Source: Entonaema liquescens
Taxonomy: Eukaryota; Ascomycota; Sordariomycetes; Xylariales; Xylariaceae
DNA length: 64,000 bases
Assembly (NCBI GenBank): GCA_902805475.1
Contig: CADCSX010000003.1
Span: 2,976,001 to 3,040,000, forward strand
Direction of reading: 5' to 3'
In this document: one piece after another, positions 22,115 to 33,700 of the stretch
How the letters are laid out: the number at the start of each line of letters is the position of its first letter
How positions within the stretch are numbered: the first letter of the stretch is position 1
The notes under the pieces: model-generated
Database searches by the model: none
The model's input: only the letters and a program-made list of their open reading frames with translations
Told to the model about the DNA's origin: nothing
Program-made: the position numbers and the translations under genes

Positions 22115-23675
22115 TCACTCTCGTATCCAAGGATGCTGTCGCTCTATACAAGAGTCTCTCGAAAGGTTAGATGCTGCATCCTCCTGCTGATTAAGTTCAG
22201 TCGTCTTGAAGATGGCCGCATCCGTGGATCCCTCACCGGAGTGTTCTTTGTGTGCATCGGTATACCTTGTGCGCATAGCCGCAAGCTCATTGAGGTCCTT
22301 CGTCTGAGCTTCCTCGTCCACCTTGCGATATGCTCGTAGACTGCTCGGTGAGCTACCAATAGTACGAAGAGCCCAGTTACTGTTGCCGCCTCCCGAACCT
22401 TTGGTATCTGCCCGGCTCTTGGGTGCTAAGGATACGCGGGACCAGGAGCGCCACGAAGCAATCGCCCGGGATGCCAGGCTGTTCTCCGCAAACGCCTTAG
22501 GTATCGCTGGCACGCAGAACACAAGTATAACACATGTCTGCTCTGGTATCACCCATGAAAATACCTTTGAAACTATATAGGACCCGTCGAATGGATCTTG
22601 TAAGCTCGTTGGATAGTACACATCCACGATCGTCGTTTCCAAGCGTCCAGCGGCGCAGACACAAGCACTATACAAGTAATTATTCTATGTTAGCTTATGC
22701 CTATGTGGTAAAAGAAGCAAGCGAAACACTAGGAGGTTCCATATCAATGGGCTATACGTACAGCAAACCAACAGAGAAAACAAGAGATACACCAATCTTT
22801 CGTTTCTTATTCATCTGCAATGACCAGATGACCCTCTGCGGGAGAGCGAGAATGAAGGTATCGAGGGCAAGATTAAATGCAGCAACGTTGATATCTCGAG
22901 TCCTTTGTGCAATACACGAGCCCGCAACCCAGAACTTCCAAACCCGCTCCAGGGGCGTACAGGTGAGGAAGACGCTGATGATACTGCCGATGTAAAACAA
23001 GATGTTGAGCCACATCATGAAGCGGCAAGCCCAGAAGAATGCATTGCGCGTGTAGTCAGGCGCAAAGACACGCGCCCATTCAAGTAAGATGGCCGTCTTA
23101 GCAAATATCAGGCTTAACTGGTAGACGATATCAAGGATAAATACGATCTTGAGGCAGGTTAGGTATTTTAGTTGGAACGAGTTACCGGTAGAGCAGGTGG
23201 ACAAACATATGACTCGTCAGTTATCGACTGTGCTCGGAGATTCCACTGGTGTACGAAGAAGCCGACCGTCGTCATGAAGCGAAAGTAGCACCAAATGGTC
23301 CCAATATAGCACCCCTGACGATGGAACTAGTTAGTAAGACAAATCCCAAAATGTCAACAGACGCAACGCAGCATACCAAAGCACAGAGCCCTAGGACTAG
23401 AAGCCAATAGTTAGTAAGGCGCAGTTAGATATCTTCGAACTCTGGCCTAGATACGTACGGTCCTCGAGATGAAGCTTCTTCACGATGAAGATGCGCGAAT
23501 ATACACGCATCCCAGCCGCGGACAATGCAAGAAACACGCACACGACAACGAGTGCGATAGCCCTGTCGTTCCCGTTAGGTGGGTTATCGAAATTCTGTAC
23601 CTCTCCCGGAGGCGGTGGAGAGGATGGGCCGTTCAGAATGCCCTGCAGCACCTCGGGTGGAATTGACTCTCCCAT
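22115..23675 (-). CDS. seven-helix integral membrane protein, Fung_rhodopsin (SAT4-like) family
   Basis: Member of the large fungal family of Pth11/SAT4-type seven-helix proteins (Fung_rhodopsin domain), often found near secondary-metabolite genes; molecular function is mostly unknown. Five exons chain in phase: 23675-23459, 23396-23377 (only 20 nt), 23326-23207, 23147-22762 and 22667-22115, giving 431 aa. Evidence for the family: an extracellular Pro-rich N-terminus, NDRAIALVVVCVFLALSAAGMRVYSR helix 1, the VHQW motif, a long central helix pair, CTPLERVW after helix 4, and TCVILVFCVPAIPKAF in the last helix. The cytosolic C-tail is Ser/Glu/Lys-rich. The exon 3/4 junction uses GTTTGT and could be drawn differently; the rest is firm. 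Divergent from the MFS gene. Confidence 0.8.
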
Positions 23676-24296
23676 TGCTGCTAAGATTTTGAGGTATACT
23701 GTATATGAGCGTATCAGTAAGTCTATAGCGAAGACGAAAAGGAAATCGGGTGAGGTTATTAGATCCAAATTGCAAACGACAGCCTTTTCCACCGCTCGCT
23801 CCTTATACTGTTACACGCATGGCCTGTCTTGCCAATGAGCTCGTCTTGTCTAAGTAAGCATATTGTGGCGAGTCGCATGGAAATCCTCTCGATCTGGGCA
23901 TGCAAAGATCATCCCTAGTAAAACGTCGTGCAGCCAGCTGCGCCGTAGATGCGGGTTAGAACTTGCATCCATAATGGAGGGTGAGCCATGTTAGTTCGAA
24001 ATGCCCAATCGCGGGACAGGGATAGATATTACCTACCAATGCCTTCGGGGACCTTTCGGATAGAAGGTATAGAAGTACCGCGCCAATAGGACAACATCTG
24101 GATACCTATCTGGGTACATACATAGATGAAAGGTATTATGGCCAATGAAATGGACGTTGATAAATGAACAAAACCAGGTCGTGTACCTATTTTCCAAATA
24201 TACCGTTTCTTCGTTTCTCCTGAGTACGATATTTATCAATTTGAATCCATGATTTCAGGTATTTGAGTTCTTCTCGAGTTTTGATACTTGATAACT
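23676..24296. promoter_or_regulatory. divergent promoter region of rhodopsin-type gene and MFS transporter
   Basis: About 620 bp separates the two divergent starts. No gene is visible; a shared bidirectional promoter is possible but no known operator can be named from the sequence. Confidence 0.4.
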
Positions 24297-26338
24297 ATGG
24301 CTAATTTATTTGACAATTCTACTGGGAACGCTCCGTCAGAGTCTAAGGACGAGCTACCTACATCTGAGCCTTTGGAGGCTCAAGTAAACGATGGCGACAA
24401 CTTCCCATCCGATGCTCCCAGTGATTACACTGAAAACATCAACTACATCAAGGGGCTTCCTCTATGGGCTCTCAATACTGTGTTAGTTCTGGCTCAACTT
24501 ACTTGCCCCTATTTCATGCTAGTGCGCTAATGTTATTGTTATTGATATTTACCTAGTATTGGATGTATGCTTTTCTTGACAAGCCTCGATACTACTATCG
24601 CAACTACTGCAGTAGTTGCAATTACTCGCGATCTTGGTAGTTTCGAAATGAGCAGCTGGATTTTGACGAGTTACCAGCTTGGCTATGTGGGTGAGTTTGC
24701 CCCCTTATCGTGGCTATACTGAATGAACTCTGACTTTAGCAGCTGTAATTGTTGTTTTCGCCAAACTCAGCGATATTCTAGGACGCAAGTCTGTATTTGT
24801 TTCCTGCATCATTCTCTTTACGGCCTTCTCTGCCGGATGTGCTGCTTCACAGACTCTCGCCCAACTGTTAGTTACTCGATATACCGCTCTAATCTGGACG
24901 CTGTTTTGACTTATAGCTCCTAGTATCATCATGCGCGCGTTCCAGGGTCTCGGCGGAGGGGGATGCTTTGCACTGAGCGCAATCTGTCTCATCGAATCCG
25001 TCCCTCCGTCCCGATACGCTGATGCCATGGCTAAAAACGGTATCTGCATCATCCTAGCTACCGTCTTGGGTCCAATCCTCGGGGGCGTTATTAGTGAACA
25101 CACAACCTGGCGTTGGATCTTTATCATTAAGTATGATCAGCCGCCGAATCCTTCTCTCTTTTGTACCTTGCATTACCTAACCGCCGATTCATCTAGCGCC
25201 CCAATTGGAGTATTTGCAATCGTGATCGCGTTAATCGGTATTCCAAACGGATTCCCTCATCAAGGCCGACTGTTACAGAAACCTATTGGTCCCAAATCCA
25301 AAATGATCTGGGCCAAGATCGACTTACCGGGATTGACTTTGCTAATCATGGCGACTTTGTCGTTTACCGCATGCTTTCAGGAGGCCGACTCGAGGTTCCC
25401 CTGGAATTCCGCTTATGTTATTATTTTATTGATTGCGTCTGTTGTTCTTTGGATTGTATTGTTGTTCTGGGAACGTCATGTTACCTTGGCTAATCAGGTG
25501 CGCGAGCCTGTTTTGCCCTGGCGATTCTTTACGAGCCGTATAATGGGTGCCCTCATGGTGTAAGTAGGCACATCCCTCTAATGGGACATCGAAAACTAAT
25601 CTTATCTCAGAGGATTCGTGTTTGTTGGGGCGCCACTTGCTGTTGCGTATTTCCTGCTTCCACAGCGTTTCCAACTTGTGAACGGTGTCTCCAGTTTTGA
25701 CGCAGGTGTTAGGGTTCTTCCTTTCGGCATCTCGTCATCTGCTGGGGTGGTGCTGAGTGGCCGCCTAGCCAGCAAGGCTAAGGTCCCTGGGATCTACCTG
25801 GTTCTGACCGGTGCGACATTGCAGGTGATTGGCTTTGCTCTACTTAGTACGCTGGGTAGTTCAGGGACAATCGAACCTGCGACATACGGATACATGGTAT
25901 TGGCCGGCTTGGGAACAGGGGTCAGTTACTCGACCATGATTATTATGATACCGTTTGTAGCAGAAAAATGCGATGGATGTGAGTTCATACCACCGATGGA
26001 TACCTATGCTCGAGAGATCGACTGACCCCGATATAGCTGTGGCACTTGGTGCCGCTAATCAGTTCCGAACAATGGGGGGAGCTATCGGGCTGGCTGTTAC
26101 GACGTCTATCTTCAACGGCTATGTCGCATCGCAACTCTCGCAGTTAGGTGGTACAATCTCCATCACGGATCTCACATCCACACCACAAGATACCTTACCG
26201 GAAGGCCTCCGAGCCGAGATACGTGGGGTACTGTCAGACGCTTATAATCGTGAGATGCTGGTGCTATGTGCATTTGGAGCGGCTCAAGTGCCGGTCGCAT
26301 TATTTTTCTGGAAACGGAAACAAATTGTAACGGTATGA
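24297..26338 (+). CDS. MFS multidrug-type transporter (DHA, probable 14 helices)
   Basis: A major-facilitator drug:H+ antiporter of the kind that exports fungal metabolites. Seven exons chain in phase: 24297-24481, 24557-24690, 24740-24866, 24924-25130, 25197-25559, 25611-25978 and 26037-26338, giving 561 aa. A hydrophilic N-terminus is followed by LFLTSLDTTIATTAV (DHA2-like motif D1), the loop motif LSDILGRKSVF, RAFQGLGGGG and GPILGGVISEHTTWRWIF (motif C region), then LPWRFF and LPFGISSSAGVV in the second half. The number of hydrophobic segments fits the 14-helix DHA2 type. It sits 1.4 kb upstream of the reducing PKS in the same orientation, so export of its product is a reasonable guess. 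The ATG at 24,297 was chosen because the earlier in-frame codon is TTG. Confidence 0.9.
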
Positions 26339-27712
26339 TTGCTTAACATGAAAAGGCTTAACCAATCACACAGTAGAATGTTTAACCAATCAAGAAAATG
26401 AATATAAATATGTCTTTAAGTACGAGAGAGGCACAAGTGTATAGTCCACTTATTAGTTATATCAACAGATCAAGACTTTAAGAAAGGTCGAAATATAGGT
26501 ACTATCATGGGGATAGTGCAAAGAGCTTAATCAACCAGGTTTAAATGGCTAATGTACCCTGTAGTCTTCTCACACTTGAAGGCATGATAATAAATAGTAA
26601 GGTTATACCTTCATATAGGTAACCTACCTACCTAGGTACCTAGTTACTTAATCCTAAATACAAGTTTACTAGTATATACTTGTGCTAACTGTCTTTTTAA
26701 AGATGTGCGTCTTCTTATTAGTCAAACTTTACACCGCCCAGTTGGCAGTATTCTTGGGTAGCCTCAACTCGGATTGATTTCTTTATAAGTCATTCCTTCA
26801 ATTTAATTAAAACTAAATGACGTTGCAAGGCTGGTAAGTTCTTCTTAGATGAAATATTACAGTTACATTATATAACCGGATGTATCAGTCAAAACTATAC
26901 CGTTGCATGTGCCCAAAACCAGGTTTCTTTGAAGTGAATGTCCCACTTTTGCAAGGGATGTTTAGGAGGGATGATTTCGAGGAAGGATATATTGTGTTGT
27001 GTTGAGCTGGAGTATTTCCTAATTAAGCAGCTTGCTTATGCTCTGAGTTAGTACAACAATCTTCGGCCAATGAGGGGGGGTTAGTGACATAAAGTCGGCC
27101 TGTTGTGATCCCTTACATAGGGGGCCCTCGCGTTTGAATTGGATGATCTTTGGAAGGCATGAGGCTATCTAGGACTAGCAGTGGTGGTAGTCGCTGAGAT
27201 AGTCCATAAATGTATCGCACGGCCGAATTACATAGCCTTATTCCACGTTAACTCCAACTTCTTTTCACACACCGACGTACATGTAATGCTACGATGTTGA
27301 AGCTTTGGTTACACCATGGATATAACTTGTAAGGCAGAGCCGTCTTTCATCCTTGTGGCTCATACCTAGCCTTTGAAAAGGGGTTAGATGCAACTGTCGA
27401 TAGAAATTGTCCAATGAAATCGAATATGAAAAAGCAGCCACTGATGATATCGTCGGGACGACGACGATTATGGAGGGTGGTAGTCAATTTTGACAAATAT
27501 CAAGTAAATCATTACCTATATATATATATATATCTAGATATAAATCTACTCTATCTACTAAAGGAGAATGTATATAAATACTAAGCGATTCCATGCTAGT
27601 CTCTTCGCATCTCTAAGCATATTCTTAGAGACTAGTAACTCAACTAAGCACACATACTAGAGCCGCCGAATTGTTGCCCCTTAACTACGAAGCCAGAAGG
27701 TTGATAGTGACA
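26339..27712. other. intergenic region with a repeat relic, upstream of the PKS
   Basis: Holds a TACCTAGGTA palindrome (26,629-26,638), a partial copy of the degraded element of 7.4-8.3 kb (26,658-26,940) and a TA microsatellite at about 27,519-27,533. No gene is seen. The right part is the PKS promoter. Confidence 0.5.
26658..26940. repeat. partial second copy of the 7.4-8.3 kb repeat family
   Basis: Three blocks match 7,700-7,900 in the same order and orientation. ACAAGTTTACTAGT...ACTTGT corresponds to 7,710-7,731. CTTATTAGTCAAA...GGCAGTATTCTTG...AGCCTCAA corresponds to about 7,770-7,823. TCAAAACTATACCGTTGCATGTGCCCA corresponds to about 7,862-7,889. About 100 bp of unrelated sequence lies between blocks two and three. 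Terminal inverted repeats are not found here. Confidence 0.55.
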
Positions 27713-30700
27713 ATGACTGCCTATATAGAGCCATTCGCCATTGTTGGCCTCTCGCTCAAGATGGCCCAGGAGGCTGTTGACGAGCGTAGTCTCTGGAATG
27801 TCATTGTCAACCGGAAGAATTTGATGACCGAATGGCCGGAAGACCGTCTGAATGTAGACGCCCATCACGATGGGGGCTCCGAAAAAAGGCCAAACACAGT
27901 ATGCTCTCTTTACCTATTTACTGCTTACGACTGGGTGGTTAACATAATATCTCTAGATGCATGCACGGGGCGCTCACTTTGTGAAAGAAGACCCAAGAGT
28001 CTTTGACGCACCCTTCTTCTGTATCCCTACTAGAGGCTGAGGCGATGGACCCTCAACAGCGTTGGGCCCTGGAGTCTGTATACCATGCCTTGGAAAATGG
28101 TAGGCGTTCCTTAGAGAAACTTCATAGCTAATCGTATTAACCTAACTGGGCGGAAAGCTGGAATTCCCATCGAGAGTATCCGAGGGAGCCGCACTGCGGT
28201 GTACGGGGCATCCTTCTCTAGCGACTACAATGCAATTATATCGAAAGATCCTGATACATCCTCGCGTCAGGTCGCTACAGGAGTTGCGTCGGCTATCCTG
28301 CCAAACAGTAAGCTCATCTTTTCTAGCAACTTGATGACTATTATTTTCGCGGGGAGATGGTGATACAAGTTTGGATGTTATGCTAATCAAACTCAACTAG
28401 GAATTAGCTGGCACTTCGACTTGCGTGGACCAAGTGTCCATGTTGATTCGGCATGTTCCAGTAGCTTGGTGGCTCTTGATATGGCATGCCAAGCAATACA
28501 GAGCGGAAATGCAAATATGGTCTGTCACCTGGCGATATTCAGTTAATCAAGCCTCTAACTTATGGTTCCCATAGAGTAGGCCATCGTATTTGGTACAAGC
28601 GTGTTCCTTGCTCCAGATTATTCCATTATCATGTCCGGCATGAACTTTGTATCTCCAGATGGTGTTTGTTACAGCTTTGATTCACGAGCAAACGGATTTG
28701 CACGCGGCGAGGGTATTGTTGCTATCGTCATCAAGCCTCTCAGAGAGGCCATCAGCCAAGGAGACGTTATAAGGGCTGTAATACGTTCGACGACATCAAA
28801 CCAAGACGGCAGATCGCCAGTTCTCACACAGCCAAGTAGTGAAGCGCAAGAAGCACTTATACGCCACGCTTATGAGAAGGCGGGTATTGGGTTTGACGAG
28901 ACAAGATATTTTGAGGCCCATGGTGAGCGAAAATATGTTACTCTCATGTCCTTACATTTTTCCTGACTAAAATCCAGGTACCGGAACTCCAATAGGGGAT
29001 CCAATCGAGATGAGAGCTATTGGGCAGACGTTTCGCGCATCTCGTTCTCCCGATGCCCCCCTTTACGTGTAAGCGATGAATAAAAACGCAAATACTCAGT
29101 AGCTTACCCCTTTTTCTTGCTAGCGGTTCGATTAAAGCCAATGTTGGCCATCTTGAAGCAGCGAGTGGTCTGGCGGGAGTGGTCAAGTCTATAATATCTC
29201 TTGAAAAGGGGATTATCCCACCGAATGCTCTTTTTGAAAAGCTCAACCCCAACATCGATGCTGACTCCCTTAATGTTAAGGTACGAATAGTATCCCATCT
29301 TCTCATTAGCAATAATCTGACTTATGATCCTGCGATATTTTGATCTATCCTCTTCCATCTACAGTAAAATTTAATTTCTACTACGCCTCTGTTGACTTGT
29401 AACACAGGTTCCTATTGAGTGCATTCCTTGGCCAACCCAGGGTCTTCGTCGAGCCTCCGTCAATTCATTCGGTTTCGGAGGCACCAATTGCCACGTCATC
29501 CTTGACGATGCTCTCCACTATCTACGGATGCATAACCTCGAAGGCTTTCATCATGGCGTTGATCTTCCAGCGCAGCCTAACGGAATAACCTCCGGCACAA
29601 GCGACTACCATGCTAACGGCAGCTTGCAACGGCCAAAGCTTCTCGTTCTCAGCGCCATGGACTCTGCGGCTCTACAGCGCATGATCGAGGCATATCAGAG
29701 CTACTATCACACTTCTGTTACCACCCATAGTCGAAAGCTTGATCTGCTGGCATACACTCTAGCGGCACGACGAAGCATGATGACATGGCGCGCGTTTGCC
29801 GTTGTGGACCCTTCGCGCGAGTCTGATTCCGTAAAAGGGGAAGTCGGAGACAATGTTCTTCCATCTCTTCGCATGTCAAAACCAGTTCGTATATCCTCTG
29901 CAAAGCTGGGCATCACCTTTGTTTTTACCGGTCAGGGGGCCGGGTACTCTGGAATGGGGCGTGGACTACTGCAATACCCGGTGTTCGAAGAGAGTCTTCG
30001 GAGATCTGATTACGCACTTGCTAGCCTAGGCTGCAAGTGGTCCATATTTGGTACGTGCCTTTATATCTCTAAGGGCTATTCTAGGTACGCCTCTAACTAG
30101 CAGTGTCATAGATGAGCTTCACAACTCCGAGACGATTATCTCGCCAGAGTTCAGCCAACCTCTTTGTACGGTACTGCAAATTGCCCTTGTTGATCTACTC
30201 CGAACTTTTGGAGTAGTTCCTATTGCTGTGGTTGGACATTCAAGTGGTGAGATCGCGGCCGCATGCGCAATTGGTGCCCTATCGCAAGAGTCTGCCTGCA
30301 AGGTAGCCTACTATCGCGGACAGCTTGCGGAGAGACTTCGTAGATCATCAAGCGCAAGGCCAGGAGCCATGATGTCGGTGAATCTGTCTGAATCCCAGGT
30401 GCCTACATATCTCCAGCAACTGTCAGTTGAAAAGGGGGTGGTGCATGTGGCATGTGTGAATAGCCCTACGAATGTTACACTTTCAGCACCCGCCGACATC
30501 ATCGATACACTCAAAGAACGACTTGATCGAGATGGAATCTTCGCCCGGAAGATTATCACAGGCGTCGCATACCACTCACCAGCAATGCGTGAGATTGCAG
30601 CAGATTATCTTCGGTTAATGGGATCTTTGGAGCTGGGCTCCAGTAACCTGCAACACATACCGATGGTCAGCTCGGTTACTGGAAAGTTTGCTGTCCTAAA

Positions 30701-33700
30701 ACAATTGGCTATGCCACAATATTGGGTTGACAATCTACTATTACCGGTGAGATTTGTCGATGCATTGCGGCCCATCGCCGAGTATCCCGGCGCGATCACC
30801 GGCGTGATCGAAATCGGCCCACATCCAGCGCTCAGGAGACCATTGAAAGACAACGTTCCATCGTTACGTTATTTTGCCACCTTGGAACGGAATAAAGAAG
30901 CCGAGATAGCTATACTAGAGCTTCTAGGCACGCTGTTTTGTGAAGGGTATCCGGTATCTATACTTGCAGGTAACGGCCAGGATAATAGGGCTTTACCTTA
31001 TTTAGTCGATTGTCCACCATATCCATTCGACCATAGTCGAGTATATTGGCAAGAATCTCGCATAAGCAAAGACTATAGGTTAAGAGCACACGCTCCTGGT
31101 TATCTTCTTGGGAGACGTGCTCATGACTGGAATCCACTGCAACCTAGATGGAGGAACTGGTTATGTAAAGAAACATTTCCCTGGCTGGAACATCATGTGG
31201 TGAGTTTTGGGGACTCTCTCTCCCGTTCATTTATGCAACATTCTTGTCAATTTGGAATATCAGACTGGACTAACATGACTCTACCAAAAGATCAGCGGCA
31301 CCACTCTTTGCCCGGCTACTTCTATGCTAATGATGGCTGCCGAGGCTATAACCCAGTTCATCAATACAAAGGATCGGCCACTATTTGGTATACACTTCAA
31401 GGACATAGAGTTCATGGCTCCAATCATGATAGGCGAGACACCACAAGACGCTATCGAGACGGTGGTTGAACTACGCCCCATTCGAAACGTAAACGAAAAG
31501 GAGTCCACTAGATCAGAAATTCGTATATTCTCGGAAAAGGACGGTAGCTGGACGGAATGTTTCCAGGCTGAGGTTCGAGCGGAATACCAGGAGAGCAATG
31601 TAGCCCAAGTCAACGTCATCGACGAGACGAAATGGGAAAGAGAACATATCCACGAGCTTATCAAATCGAAAGCGGTATCTTGTACGAAGGCTATCGACTC
31701 GCGTTCATTTTACGAATACTGCGAGGAACACGGTTACGAATATGGCCAGTCGTTCCAATTACTACGAGATATCAGATGGGACAACAAGAGGACCTCCTTT
31801 GCGCGCATTGACCTCACCGCACTAGAGACGCCCCAGGAAGCAGCGGAATTACCTGTACATCCCGCTGTATTAGACGCAGTTCTACATCTCTTCCTCGCCC
31901 AATATTCCAAGGGCATCACAAAGGATATTGCTACAGTTATTCCGCATCGTATTTCAGACATGTGGATCTCCTCGAGGGCATGGAATCAGACAACGTCGGT
32001 AATAACCCTTATTTCAGCTTCTCGGAAAGACAACGATCGGTTATCCGATTCCTACGGAATTTCGGACGATGGCTCGGTGCTATGCACGATTAAGAGCCAG
32101 ACCGTAGCAGAGGTCTCTAGGCTGAACAAGCTAGACGAAGATATGCAGTCTAGCACACTGTTGCATAGCATCTCGTGGAAGCCACAACTTAGCTCACTAG
32201 GTGCTGCTGAGCTACGGCAGTTGTGCGAGACTGGCGCAGTATATCAAGATGAGAGCATCACCATAGCACATATCGCTAAAGCAGAGCTAGTCATGAGAAT
32301 CGCAGCACGCAGGGCGCTTAAAGAGATATCAAACAAAGACCTCGACCATGCACCAAGTCATATAAGGAAATTAATGGTTTCCATGGAACATCTATATGGA
32401 TGGCGAGAGGGTCAACCGGCTGATCCCAATGACGCAGAGTTTGAACGTTTACTCCAAGAATGCGAGTCAGAAGAAACAGAACTGCGCATGTTCCCAGCGG
32501 TTGCACGAAATTTGCCTTCTATTATCAAAGGCACAACCGACCCCCTGGAGCTGTTGTTCAACAACGGGGCCGCCGGGTCATTTTACGCCTATGCTTTCGG
32601 CCGCCATCTTGACACTGGCCGGCTCCAAACCTTCCTTCAACTGTTGTCACACGAAAACCCCAGCCTACGAATTCTGGAGGTTGGTGCAGGAACTGGGTCG
32701 GTAACGGAACTATTCCTTAGAAGTTTACATGAGTTCGAGGAGCAGACCGGTCAGATCCGATTCTTAGAATATGTCTACACCGACGTGTCGCCATCTTTCT
32801 TCGAAGGTGCTAAAGAACGATTCGGGAAATTTCAGGATAGACTCGTCTTTAAGACATTGAACTTGGAAGCGGATTTGTCAAAGCAGGGTTTCGATAGCCA
32901 GAGCTACGATTTGGTTGTTGCTGGAGGCGTGTTACACGTCTGTTCGGACCTTACGGCTGCTTTGGAGAAAGTACGCGGGCTACTGAAGCCTAGGGGCACC
33001 TAGCCCTTTGGAAGATGTAAAACCTGAGAGCGCGCTCGCTAACGTCGGCTTTGGTGTTCTGGAGGGATGGTGGGCAGCTTCTGAAGAATGGCGCCGATAC
33101 AGTCCTCTTGCTACGGAAGAGGGATGGGATAAGCTGTTGAGCAACACGGGGTTTACAGGCATAGATGTTGCCTTTAGAGATTCCCGAGATGATAACGCTC
33201 ATATTACCAGTATGATGATCTCAACAGCTCTCGACATGGCTGACGGGGGCGTTAGCCACCTTCAGCGAGACCTAATTCTCATCAATCCAGAATCGGAAAT
33301 TCAACGCTCTTTAGCGGCAGAAATCGCAAAGGATCGTGCTGGCACAGAGATCCTTGATATGGCACAGATAGACAAGTATGAGCACACAGGCCCTGAACCC
33401 ATCGTTGTTGTCTCGCTCCTCGAGGTGGGAAATGCTTTTTGCGCAACTTACCGAGCCAGAGTTTATCTTCCTGCAATCACTGGTGTCTAAATTCCAGAGT
33501 ATATTCTGGATTACCTTGCCGACATGTCCAGGTAATGCGGTAGAAAACTCACAATTCGCCCTGGCGCCTGGAATTTGGAGAGCAATCCGCTCCGAGCAGA
33601 GCCACAAACACGTTGTCAACCTCACTTTCGAGTCTTGGACACCCGGGAGCGAAGCTGGTTTTATTAGCAAAATTCTTGGCTCTTGTTTTGGAGATAAACC

